From the NCBI GenBank assembly GCA_937921035.1, contig CALEUL010000045.1, forward strand, positions 1 to 64,000: a stretch of DNA of 64,000 nucleotides, given 5' to 3'. Below the pieces are notes generated by a model that saw only the letters and a program-made list of their open reading frames with translations, was not told where the DNA came from and did no database searches. This document shows positions 42,545 to 51,226 of the stretch, one piece after another; within the stretch, counting starts at the first letter, position 1; each line of letters starts with the position of its first letter. The translations under genes and the position numbers were made by a program. The DNA comes from an uncultured Porphyromonadaceae bacterium (lineage in GTDB: Bacteria; Bacteroidota; Bacteroidia; Bacteroidales; Muribaculaceae).

Positions 42545-43840
42545 TCAGAAATTGAACTGAAGCATGGCGTTTATGCGGTTGTCGTGATGTGTGATTCCGT
42601 CCATATCTACACGTCGGCCGTAGAGGTATTCAAGACCAGTCTGTAGCCCCGGAAAGATAGTGTAGAATACATTTGCCGAAACATACTGCGCATATTTGTA
42701 TTGTTCGTCCCACGGAGTCGAGCCGTCGGCATATCTGTCGGCATAGGCACGGCTCTGGCTATAGCACACCGAGGAAAATACCTTCGGAGAAAAAGTATAC
42801 TGCAATCCGGCGTATGCGCCCCATGCCTTTACGGCGTCGAGATGTCCGGGGTGACTGCTGTCCGGCGACAGGTCGAGGCCTAAGTCTGCCAGATCCTGGA
42901 TATATACGCCGATGCCGCGTCCGTAAGCCGCCTGATAGTATACCTGAATCGGGCTTACCCCGAGAGGAGTGCTACCGCTTAGCTTTATGCCCCAGGCGGT
43001 CTTTGTGCGGTTGCTCCCGGCCAACAGGTCGCGGTATTGGATGTTTCTCATAAGTACGGAAAACCTTAGCCATCCGTTACCCTTGTCCCAGCTATACTGC
43101 ACGAATGCGGGTATGTCGGGAATGCGCTGATTGACAACGCTGGTGCTCGCCGAAGTGGTGGCGCTAACTGATGATATTTCAAGACCGACCCCCACCTTGA
43201 TTTTCTTGCCGAACGAATGTCGGTAGTTTATCAGGAAATTGCTTGTGCCAACAAGTCCGCATGGTCCCTCGTCGTCGATTGTAGGAGGAGCGGCCGCACC
43301 GTCTTCAAAGAGAGATGATGTGTGGCCGACAGTGAATCCGCGGTAGTTGATGTACGCGTGGTTGAGCTTGAACGCGCCGTGATCGCCGCTGAATTTGCCG
43401 CTGATGTATGCTCCCACCTTGTTGTCGGTGCCGGGGAGGGCGACGAAGTTGATAAATATTTTACTTTGTCCGAATGTTCCCTGAAGCTTGCCACCATCGC
43501 CGGCAGGTGTGTCGAAGGGGATGTCGGCCGTAGTGAAATCGCTTGGAGAGTCTATCGGATTGCCCCAGTCGAAAAGGCCCACGCCCTTGATGACGCCTCC
43601 GATGCCTAAATAGAACATATTCTGTTTCCCCACTATGGCAAATCGGGGCGCGCCGGGTTCGGAGAATCGTTTTGGCGCATTCTCTATAAAGGCATCATAT
43701 ACCTTCTGGTCGGGTGCGCCGGCATTGAATATTACTTTTACTTCGCCTTCATCCGGAAGTGCCGGATGATTCTGAGCTGTTACTGCCGTCGGCAGCAACG
43801 CTGCGGAGCATAATAGAAGTGGAAGAATTAATGTTTTCAT
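42545..43840 (-). CDS. Outer-membrane porin (DcaP-like)
   Basis: A 431-residue outer-membrane protein with a signal peptide (MKTLILPLLLCSAALLPTAVTAQ). A short helical N-terminus is followed by barrel strands of the DcaP trimeric porin type (RFAIVGKQNMFYLGIGGVIK, IFINFVALPG, GAYISGKF, FKLNHAYINYRGFTVGHTSS) and a final NRINAMLQFNF with terminal Phe. DcaP porins pass anionic organic acids. It is the last gene of a run with MFS, antiporter and decarboxylase genes, with only eight bases to the MFS gene, so it may bring in the same substrate. Confidence 0.85.
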   Translation of the reverse strand: MKTLILPLLLCSAALLPTAVTAQNHPALPDEGEVKVIFNAGAPDQKVYDAFIENAPKRFSEPGAPRFAIVGKQNMFYLGIGGVIKGVGLFDWGNPIDSPSDFTTADIPFDTPAGDGGKLQGTFGQSKIFINFVALPGTDNKVGAYISGKFSGDHGAFKLNHAYINYRGFTVGHTSSLFEDGAAAPPTIDDEGPCGLVGTSNFLINYRHSFGKKIKVGVGLEISSVSATTSASTSVVNQRIPDIPAFVQYSWDKGNGWLRFSVLMRNIQYRDLLAGSNRTKTAWGIKLSGSTPLGVSPIQVYYQAAYGRGIGVYIQDLADLGLDLSPDSSHPGHLDAVKAWGAYAGLQYTFSPKVFSSVCYSQSRAYADRYADGSTPWDEQYKYAQYVSANVFYTIFPGLQTGLEYLYGRRVDMDGITHHDNRINAMLQFNF

Positions 43841-43848
43841 AACGTGAA

Positions 43849-45117
43849 TCAAACATATTCATCGCTTATACGGAATGCAAACGATTTGCGTTTTACCACT
43901 ACCAGTACAGCGAAGATAAGGGTGAATATAAAATTGAGAATAAAAGGAAAATGGTTGCTCGTTGTTCCGAAAAGATTCCGGAAGAAGTCTACTATAAACG
44001 GTGTTATGGTTATGGCGATATAGTTTATCGACAATACGATGGCCAGTGCCATCGTGGACTTGTTTCCGTTAACCACCGTATAAGTGGCTTTGTCGTAGAT
44101 TATGGGCTGGAATATACCGTAGCCGAAGCCCATAAGCATGGCGCCGGCGTACAGGATGATGTGGCTGTGCGTAACGGCCATAAGGACAAGGCCTGCAGCA
44201 ATAGATGCTGTCGCCAGCAGGGATGTGCGTTGTCCGAACAGTTTGATGATGTACGGCAGAATAAATCCCGGAAGGAATACGGCCAGATAAAACAGTGCCG
44301 TGATTGTACCTGTGATATCGCTGCTCAGATGGTCGTTCTGGATAAGAAACGGCAGATAGTAGGATATTATGGTTACGGCATACGTGGTGAAGGCATAGAT
44401 ACCCGCAAGGCCCGCTATGCGGCCTAAAATGAAACCGGATACTATCTTCGCGCCCGGTTTTGGAACAGCGACGCCTGCCGTGGAGGACACCGTCGTCGAT
44501 GCGGCTCCAGCCGGCGCGCTGTTCATCTTCACTGATGCAGCAGGATTGCTGTTGCGTATGAATATCATCAATACCAGAGGTACTGCCGGTATAAGGTACA
44601 CTATGAACGGCTGGTGCCAGTTGCCGTGGTTTAGCCACCCTACTAAAAATGTAGCTAATACAAGTGCTACATTCGATATGCCGCTTTTTATGCCCAGCTG
44701 CTGCATGCGGTATTTTCCTACGAACGTATCGGCAATCAGACCAGCGGCAAGTGGTATCACAAGGCCGCACCCGCACCCCAGAATACAGCTGACAACAATT
44801 AGGTCCGTCATGGAATCTGCAAAGAAATACATTATTCCGGCACCGAGATATATCGCCAGACCTACGACTACGATCCTGACTTTGTCGCGGGACTCGGACA
44901 GCTTTCCGGAAAATAGCACAAAGGGAATTATCAGAAGGTTGGGCAGCACCGTCAGTAGTTGTATTTCAAGATCGGATGCCGACGGGAAGATTTTGTCAAG
45001 ATTGCCAAGCATGGGGCTGACAGCCAGCCCCGGAAGGTTGACCACCAGTGAAATAGACCATATCGCCAGCAATGCAGGCAACGTAATCGACCCTTTTCCG
45101 GTGGGTATGCGCATCAT
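43849..45117 (-). CDS. MFS transporter
   Basis: A 422-residue transporter with about 12 transmembrane helices in two bundles and a long cytoplasmic loop near residues 205-235 (ASTTVSSTAGVAVPKPGAK). An MFS loop 2-3 signature is present in modified form (GKLSESRDKVRIVVVG). The substrate is unknown. It lies between the porin and the antiporter genes, with gaps of eight and 29 bases, so it shares their transcript. Confidence 0.9.
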   Translation of the reverse strand: MMRIPTGKGSITLPALLAIWSISLVVNLPGLAVSPMLGNLDKIFPSASDLEIQLLTVLPNLLIIPFVLFSGKLSESRDKVRIVVVGLAIYLGAGIMYFFADSMTDLIVVSCILGCGCGLVIPLAAGLIADTFVGKYRMQQLGIKSGISNVALVLATFLVGWLNHGNWHQPFIVYLIPAVPLVLMIFIRNSNPAASVKMNSAPAGAASTTVSSTAGVAVPKPGAKIVSGFILGRIAGLAGIYAFTTYAVTIISYYLPFLIQNDHLSSDITGTITALFYLAVFLPGFILPYIIKLFGQRTSLLATASIAAGLVLMAVTHSHIILYAGAMLMGFGYGIFQPIIYDKATYTVVNGNKSTMALAIVLSINYIAITITPFIVDFFRNLFGTTSNHFPFILNFIFTLIFAVLVVVKRKSFAFRISDEYV

Positions 45118-45146
45118 AGTGTATGGTAGTTATGCCGTTGGCGTTT

Positions 45147-46724
45147 TCAGTTAGACTGATTCTCCCGCGTTATGGCGGCCTTCACCTCTTCTTCTGTCGG
45201 CTCATAGCCGGCAGGCCATTTCGATACATCACCGGGTTTTCGTCCTTCAATCTGCCAGTCAAAGGGATAGAAGTCAGTACCGGTGTCGCGCCATGATTTC
45301 TTACGTTTTGCGTAGATTATGAGTGGCAACGCTATGAATACGGCGACACCCAGCACAAGTATGCCTACATACATTACCGGGCTACCCGTCTTTATCTGTG
45401 TGGGTGGTACGAAACTGAGGACTCCTGCCACAACGGCGCCGAGAATACCCAGACCCGAGACGAGCCACATGCCAAAGCGCCCTCCGGGAACGCGGAACCC
45501 GCGGCTTTTGTTAGGTGCTGTATGCCGCAGACGGATAAAGGCGACGTAGATTATCACTACCATAATCAGATATATAATGGTAGACATCTGGCTCAATATC
45601 TGATATGCGGATTCTACGGAAGGAAGAAGAACCAGTACAAGCGACAGTATCGTTACTATGGCTGCCTGGATATAGAGTATGGTTGTCTGTACACCATTCT
45701 TGTTGGTGTACTGCAGCGATTTGGGCAGATAACCTGCTTTGCCTACCGCGAGCAGACCCGTGGAAGGACCCGCGATTACGGCGCTTACCTGGCCGAGAAC
45801 ACCGAAAGTGATAAATACTGCCATTACATTTCCGAGCCACGGAGCTCCGATGGACGCCCAGAGGTCGTTGTATGCCACAAGAAGGCTCTGGAGAAGATTT
45901 ATCTTGCTTTCCGGAATAACTACTCCGATAGCCAGTGTGCCGGCTACGAAGATGACAAGAATGATGAGCACGGCTACTAATACCGATCTCGGAAAATCGC
46001 GCGATGGATTTTTCATGCCAGGAACGTGAACGGCCTGAATTTCCATGCCGGCGTAGAACAGGAAGATGCTTGCCGCAAGCACAATAGTGCCGAACTGTTC
46101 GAAGTCGGGCCAGAACGGTTTGTCAAGAGGGAGATTCACGGGCTTGCCGAGTATCAGATATACAACCCCCATAACGATAAGTACGGCGGCCGGAATTATC
46201 GTGCCGAAAAGACCGCCCGCGGTACTTAGCTTGTTGGCATACTTCATGCCGCGGAAATTATTGAAGGTGCATATCCAGTATACACCCAATACTATCAGCA
46301 AGGTGTATATGCGGTTGCCTGCCAGCTTTGCGTCAAAGGCTTCCGGCCAGAAAACATATGCCAGTGATACGGCGCCGAACATCAGTACAGCCGGGAACCA
46401 TATCACCACCATCTGCCAGTCCAGATACATGCTCAGCCATCCCGTGCGGGTGCCGAAAGCCTCGGATACCCAGCGGAAAACACCGCCCGAACGCATATAT
46501 GTAGAAGCAAGTTCCGCACATACAAGCGCATAGGGCACAAGAAATACAAGAGCCGCAAAGATGTAGTAGAATATCGAGGTAAGGCCGAATTCGGCCTGCG
46601 ATGCAAGACCACGCATGCTCACAATGGTTGTTACAATCATAATGGCCATTGCCATCATGGTGAGCTGCTTGCCGCCGGAGGCATGTGTCTGGGGCGTGTT
46701 TTCTTTTAATGTATTATCAGCCAT
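45147..46724 (-). CDS. GadC-like amino acid antiporter (APC superfamily)
   Basis: A 525-residue permease with about 12 helices. The first transmembrane region (MMAMAIMIVTTIVSMRGLAS) and the ELASTYMRSGGVFRWVSEAF segment are typical of the glutamate:GABA antiporter group. A hydrophilic C-terminal tail of about 50 residues (DWQIEGRKPGDVSKWPAGYE) resembles the C-plug that closes GadC at neutral pH. Such carriers swap an amino acid for its decarboxylated amine and consume protons. A PSD-family decarboxylase gene lies upstream in the same operon. The start MADNTLKE at 46724 is preferred over one 19 codons upstream. Confidence 0.9.
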   Translation of the reverse strand: MADNTLKENTPQTHASGGKQLTMMAMAIMIVTTIVSMRGLASQAEFGLTSIFYYIFAALVFLVPYALVCAELASTYMRSGGVFRWVSEAFGTRTGWLSMYLDWQMVVIWFPAVLMFGAVSLAYVFWPEAFDAKLAGNRIYTLLIVLGVYWICTFNNFRGMKYANKLSTAGGLFGTIIPAAVLIVMGVVYLILGKPVNLPLDKPFWPDFEQFGTIVLAASIFLFYAGMEIQAVHVPGMKNPSRDFPRSVLVAVLIILVIFVAGTLAIGVVIPESKINLLQSLLVAYNDLWASIGAPWLGNVMAVFITFGVLGQVSAVIAGPSTGLLAVGKAGYLPKSLQYTNKNGVQTTILYIQAAIVTILSLVLVLLPSVESAYQILSQMSTIIYLIMVVIIYVAFIRLRHTAPNKSRGFRVPGGRFGMWLVSGLGILGAVVAGVLSFVPPTQIKTGSPVMYVGILVLGVAVFIALPLIIYAKRKKSWRDTGTDFYPFDWQIEGRKPGDVSKWPAGYEPTEEEVKAAITRENQSN

Positions 46725-46754
46725 AGAGATAAATGTCCTATAGATGAAACGTAA

Positions 46755-46788
46755 GGGACCGATACCGGACTTCTCCGGCACCGGTCCC
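46755..46788 (-). terminator. Interrupted hairpin between decarboxylase and antiporter genes
   Basis: GGGACCG / CGGTCCC enclose an inner CCGG / CCGG stem. There is no clear T run, so it may be an attenuator or stabilising hairpin rather than a full terminator. Confidence 0.5.
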
Positions 46789-46836
46789 GGTTAGCTTTAT
46801 CTGTCTTATACCCTCTTTAACAGACGGGTACAGGAT

Positions 46837-47994
46837 TTATCGTGCGGGATAAATTACCGGATATGCTTCGGCAATTTTTGTGCCTACTTTGTAGTGTACG
46901 CCGGGGCGTGCAGTGAAGTTCACATTGCATGCTGCCTCGAATACCATGACGATATCCGAACCGCCGAACTGGAAGTAGCTGATTTCTTCGCCTTTGCGGA
47001 GTACTCGGCCGACTTCTGCTGTCATGATAACCGACGAAACCTGGCCCATGCCCATAGGCAGAACAGCTACCAGACCGATAGGACTGTCGATAACGACAAG
47101 ACCACGGTTCTGCATGAATTCGTATCCGGGATTATCAGGAGCCCCGAAATGATTTACCCTCTTGCTTTCAAGACGGTTGCGTCCGGTGGTTGCGTCGGGT
47201 ACGGCTGTTACTTCAAGATAAACATCACCCATAATGTCGCGCGATTCAAGTACACGGCCGCCTACAGGTGCATGCTGACGGTGATAGTCGGCCGGGCCAA
47301 GGAAGGAGTGCATCCACTTGCCGCCGGCGAAACGGTCTTTATAAGGGCTGCCCTCGAGAAGTTCGGAAATTTTCCAGTGTATACCTTTGATTTCTATAGT
47401 GTCATCGCCGCGAACTTCCCATGAGCCGTCGAATGTGGCGTCTGCAGGAGAGGTGATTATGCGGCTGTCCTCTACTGCCGCGATAGGACGGCAACCCGGC
47501 TTGGTGCTACGCGCAAAAAACTGGTTGTACGATTTCCAGCCCCCGTGAGGCTCAAGATACTCTGCCATGTTGAATTCGGGAGAATCATAGAAAGACTTGA
47601 CAGATTCCGGCGTGATGGACTCCGGGGTGTCGAGGAACTTGCCCAGTTCGCGTACATAGTCCTTCATCCACGCCGACAGCGGTGTGAGGGGCTGTGATAC
47701 ATCATGAGGCTCAACCGGATTCTGCAATTCCTTGACAGGGGACTGGTCGAGGATAAAGTAGAACATACAGATGTGGTTGAACATTACGCGACCGAACTGG
47801 TTTTCCAGTGGAATCCAGGTAAGATTGGCATCTAGCCATGCATAGTAATCGTCGAGCGACTTGATGTTGTCCATTTCCTGGACATCATAAGATTTTGCTT
47901 TGTCGAATGCTTGCTGGAATTTGTCTTGCCAACCGTTTTTTGCGATCATGTCGAGGAGTTCCTGCACAATCGGCTGATGTTTTGTAGTAGCCAT
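46837..47994 (-). CDS. Phosphatidylserine decarboxylase-family pyruvoyl enzyme, possible amino acid decarboxylase
   Basis: A 385-residue protein. The C-terminal 220 residues are a PSD domain: YNQFFARSTKPGCRPIAA, ITSPADATFDGSW, FLGPADYHRQHAPVGG, PMGMGQVSSV and the self-cleavage region YFQFGGSDIVMVFE, where Gly345-Ser346 would yield the pyruvoyl group. The N-terminal 150 residues (LENQFGRVMFNHICMFYFIL and LSAWMKDYVRELGKFL) match the extra domain of the soluble tryptophan-decarboxylase-like PSD branch (PsiD-type) rather than membrane PSD. No signal or membrane segment is seen. The next gene is a GadC-like antiporter, which favours a free amino acid as substrate. The exact substrate is unknown. 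Confidence 0.82.
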   Translation of the reverse strand: MATTKHQPIVQELLDMIAKNGWQDKFQQAFDKAKSYDVQEMDNIKSLDDYYAWLDANLTWIPLENQFGRVMFNHICMFYFILDQSPVKELQNPVEPHDVSQPLTPLSAWMKDYVRELGKFLDTPESITPESVKSFYDSPEFNMAEYLEPHGGWKSYNQFFARSTKPGCRPIAAVEDSRIITSPADATFDGSWEVRGDDTIEIKGIHWKISELLEGSPYKDRFAGGKWMHSFLGPADYHRQHAPVGGRVLESRDIMGDVYLEVTAVPDATTGRNRLESKRVNHFGAPDNPGYEFMQNRGLVVIDSPIGLVAVLPMGMGQVSSVIMTAEVGRVLRKGEEISYFQFGGSDIVMVFEAACNVNFTARPGVHYKVGTKIAEAYPVIYPAR

Positions 47995-48299
47995 TAGTGT
48001 TTTATTTATAGTGTTATGTGTGTCCGCAAGGTGTTTCCTTGGGTTTCCCTACATTTTATATTAAGAACAATAGGGAGCTCTCCAGGTTTTGAATTTGTGC
48101 GAGTTTAACGGTAGTTAACCACATTCTGATTAAAAACATCATCTGGCCGCAGGTCCTGTCGCGCTATTCCGCACCATCGCCAGATGTAAACATTTTGCAG
48201 CATTTTGTTATACGTACAGAAAGTTTTTTCTTTGTAATTTGTCCGTTTCGTATATTAGGCTTAACTTTACGGTCTGATATACTAATCATTTGTACATTC
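47995..48299. other. 305-base divergent intergenic region
   Basis: It contains the plus-strand promoter of the WG-repeat caspase (48238-48269). No clear TAnnTTTG is visible on the minus strand for the decarboxylase operon. No other feature is seen. Confidence 0.6.
48238..48269 (+). promoter_or_regulatory. Promoter of the WG-repeat caspase gene
   Basis: TTTG at 48238-48241, a 20-base spacer and TAACTTTA at 48262-48269, one base off consensus. The start codon is 31 bases downstream and excludes the upstream in-frame start. Confidence 0.68.
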
Positions 48300-50927
48300 A
48301 TGAAATACAAATTGATATTCGCACTTTCTTTCCTGTCGCTTTTACCTTATCTTAGCATAGCGCAGACAGGGAATCCGATAGTTGTCGAGACTATAAAAAA
48401 TCTTCCGTACGACCGTGTCAATTCTTTTAGCGAAGGCATGGCTCTTGTTATGCATGCGGGCAAATACGGATATATAGATAAGACAGGAGCGCTCGTGATT
48501 CCTGCGCAATATGAGAGCGCCTTCGATTTTAACGAAGACATTGCCCTTGTAATGCAGGATGGTAAATACGGCTACATCGACAAAACCGGTAAGTACGTGA
48601 TTCCGGCGCAGTATGCCGATGCCTGGAATTTCAGTGAAGGATTTGCTAAAGTTAAGCTGAGCGGCAAGTGGGGGTATATCGATAAAAGCGGTAATCTTGT
48701 AATTGCAGCACAATTCGACAAGGCCAACAGTTTCAGCGAGGGGCTTGCACGTGTCAAACAGAATGGTTTCTATGGATATGTCGATAAAACCGGAAAGGTT
48801 ACGATTCCTATGCAGTTATATGATGCAAGAAATTTCAGCGAGGGTCTTGCTGCGGTTGACCATGACGGCAAATGGATATATATCGATAAAACCGGAAAGC
48901 AGGTGATTCCAACGATATTCGACGATGCGACTGAATTCAGCGACGGTCTCGCCCGTGTAAGGGTTAACGGTCTTTACGGATTTATTGACAGAAACGGTCG
49001 ATTTGTTATACCGGCACAATTCGAGGAGGCCAGAACCTTTAGCGAGGGCCTCGCGGTAGCCTGGGACAAAGGCAAATGGGGTTATATCGACAAAACCGGA
49101 AAATTCGCAATTCCTGCACAATTCGAGGGTGCCAAGAACTTCAGTGATGGTCTGGCTCATGTCAAAATTAATTCGAGATGGGGCTACATCGACAAAACCG
49201 GAAAATTCACAATTCCTGCCGATTTGGATTATGCCGATGGATTCAACAGCGAAGACCTTACGTTGATTAAGAAAAACGGCAACTGGTGCTATATCGGCCT
49301 GTCATATAATAAGCCCGATATGGCCCTGAAGTCCTATGACTCTGATAAGTCCGATAATACAGAAAGAACTGTCAATGTTCCCGCAGCGGTACCAGGTCAG
49401 GACAATACTACTCTTGCGGTTTATGTGAATTCGCATATCGGTACCTTGGAATCTTTCCTGAGGGAGAATGGCATAAAACAGGAAACGGCTGATGTTCTTC
49501 GCACTAAGATAGAACGAGAGATTGCCGAATGGCAGAAAAAAGGCGAATTCGAGCCTACAAAGCAATGGAAACAGCGCGTAAACGAGAAAACACGCGCTGC
49601 AAAAATACGCGAAGTATCGCAGCGTATCAGCGGTGCGTATAACGATAAACTTCAGGCAGTGCGCAAAAATTATATGCAGGAGTATGAGAAGTGCTCCAAA
49701 GAATATTGCAGGATGCGGGCCAAGGCTTTCGCCGAACAGGAGCTTGTTCTGCGCCCTTACGATGCCGATAACGAGACATATCTTATATCTACCGCCGAAT
49801 ATGGCGACATACTTTTACCCGTGCCTTTGTCCAAGGCTCCGGCCTTCAAAAGTAACTGGGAGAATATCAGAAAATCTGTCGAAGCGGTGTTTGTACCCTC
49901 CGGAAACGATGTCGCGCTGCAGAGCGTTAAGTTCGACAAGTATGTCTACGATTCCAACACAAAGGCCGACTATGCGCAAGTGGATATCGACTATAATTTC
50001 GGGGCATTGGATGTGGACAATCTGAATTTCAACTTCGATGCTATCGATGTCGGCACTCATGCTCTTCCCGAGGTTGCATCCGTGGCTCCACGCACAGTGA
50101 AGCCCGAACAGCGCCGCATAGCTGTAAACAACGCTTCGGATGTCGACAGTGATATCCCCGTGGGAACGACGAATGCCGACAACACTTTTGCCGTCGTTAT
50201 CGCTAACGGCAACTACGCTCACGCCTCAAAAGTGCTGAACGCTGAAAGTGATGGCCGTATAATGACGCAGTATCTCACACGTACTCTCGGTTTGCCTCAG
50301 AGAAATATAACTACGCAAATCGATGCAACTTACGGTCAGATGGTCTCGGCCGTCGACCATCTGCGCGATATCAGCGAGGCTTACGGTAAGGACGAATTCA
50401 ATGTGATATTCTATTATGTAGGCCACGGCTTGCCCGATGACAACAGCCGTGAATCTTACATTCTTCCTGTAGATGTCGACCCCCGAAATATCAAAATCTG
50501 CTATCCTCTGGAAACTCTGTACAGCGAGCTTGGTAGCCTCGGTGCCAAGTCGGTAACGGTGATGATAGATGCCTGTTTCAGTGGCGCAAACCACGGCGAA
50601 GGCTTGCTGTTGCCACAGTCGATGGGCGTAACAATCAAACCCAAACCTAACCGCCCTACAGGCAACATGGTGGTGCTCTCTGCCGCCGAGGGCGACGAAA
50701 CGGCGTTCCCTTACGCCTCGCAGGGGCACGGTCTGTTCACCTACTGGATTCTGAAGAAACTCAAGGAATCGCGCGGACAGGTAACGCTTGGCGAACTTAG
50801 CGATTACGTTGTCGACAACGTGAAGAAAACCTCTGTCATCGAGAACCGCAAGCGCCAGACCCCTACAGTTGCAACATCTCCCGCTTTAGCCGCCTCATGG
50901 CGCACCCTTCCGCTGATATCGGAGTAA
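48300..50927 (+). CDS. Exported WG-repeat protein with C-terminal caspase domain
   Basis: An 875-residue protein with a signal peptide (MKYKLIFALSFLSLLPYLSI). Residues about 40-340 are eight WG repeats and a partial ninth (unit: GKWGYIDKTGKFAIPAQFE, FSEGLAxV), a ligand- or protein-binding solenoid. Residues about 400-580 hold the domain shared with the TPR-caspase and propeller proteins (WKQRVNE, RPYDADNETYLIS, LLPVPLSKAPAFKSNWE). The caspase domain (about 625-870) begins AVVIANGNY, with catalytic His709 (FYYVGHGLPDDN) and Cys759 (MIDACFSGANHG). His-to-Cys spacing is 50 residues, as in the TPR-caspase. It is a single gene. Confidence 0.92.
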   Translation: MKYKLIFALSFLSLLPYLSIAQTGNPIVVETIKNLPYDRVNSFSEGMALVMHAGKYGYIDKTGALVIPAQYESAFDFNEDIALVMQDGKYGYIDKTGKYVIPAQYADAWNFSEGFAKVKLSGKWGYIDKSGNLVIAAQFDKANSFSEGLARVKQNGFYGYVDKTGKVTIPMQLYDARNFSEGLAAVDHDGKWIYIDKTGKQVIPTIFDDATEFSDGLARVRVNGLYGFIDRNGRFVIPAQFEEARTFSEGLAVAWDKGKWGYIDKTGKFAIPAQFEGAKNFSDGLAHVKINSRWGYIDKTGKFTIPADLDYADGFNSEDLTLIKKNGNWCYIGLSYNKPDMALKSYDSDKSDNTERTVNVPAAVPGQDNTTLAVYVNSHIGTLESFLRENGIKQETADVLRTKIEREIAEWQKKGEFEPTKQWKQRVNEKTRAAKIREVSQRISGAYNDKLQAVRKNYMQEYEKCSKEYCRMRAKAFAEQELVLRPYDADNETYLISTAEYGDILLPVPLSKAPAFKSNWENIRKSVEAVFVPSGNDVALQSVKFDKYVYDSNTKADYAQVDIDYNFGALDVDNLNFNFDAIDVGTHALPEVASVAPRTVKPEQRRIAVNNASDVDSDIPVGTTNADNTFAVVIANGNYAHASKVLNAESDGRIMTQYLTRTLGLPQRNITTQIDATYGQMVSAVDHLRDISEAYGKDEFNVIFYYVGHGLPDDNSRESYILPVDVDPRNIKICYPLETLYSELGSLGAKSVTVMIDACFSGANHGEGLLLPQSMGVTIKPKPNRPTGNMVVLSAAEGDETAFPYASQGHGLFTYWILKKLKESRGQVTLGELSDYVVDNVKKTSVIENRKRQTPTVATSPALAASWRTLPLISE

Positions 50928-50968
50928 ATACGGGCATTTTAATGGCTGGAGGCCATTAATTTAGTTAA

Positions 50969-50990
50969 CCCCCGACGCATGCGTCGGGGG
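50969..50990. repeat. 22-base perfect palindrome after the WG-caspase gene
   Basis: CCCCCGACGCATGCGTCGGGGG is fully self-complementary. A smaller hairpin (AATGGC / GCCATT) lies at 50941-50957. They probably mark the end of the WG-caspase transcript, without a T run. Confidence 0.8.
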
Positions 50991-51175
50991 AATCCAGAAC
51001 CTTGATATACAGCCCCGGAGGTGGCTGAACTCTCAATCTGCCGTGTACAATCCCGCCGGGATTGATGGTGAGATTTGACCGTTCCCATATGCGGCAAGCG
51101 CCCGCAGTTATTTAGATGTATGGTCTCCGGCCATTTTGGTCAGTTCTGCGACATCTTCATTTCACAACAGGACAT

Positions 51176-51208
51176 AAAAAAAGCTGCGATGTAGTCGCAG
51201 CTTTTTTT
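51176..51208. terminator. Bidirectional terminator between the WG-caspase and korB
   Basis: AAAAAAAGCTGCGA and TCGCAGCTTTTTTT flank a short loop. The stem of seven G/C-containing pairs is bordered by A/T runs on both sides, so it works on either strand. It lies 18 bases past the korB stop. Confidence 0.92.
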
Positions 51209-51226
51209 TATGATGTATATGTGGGA

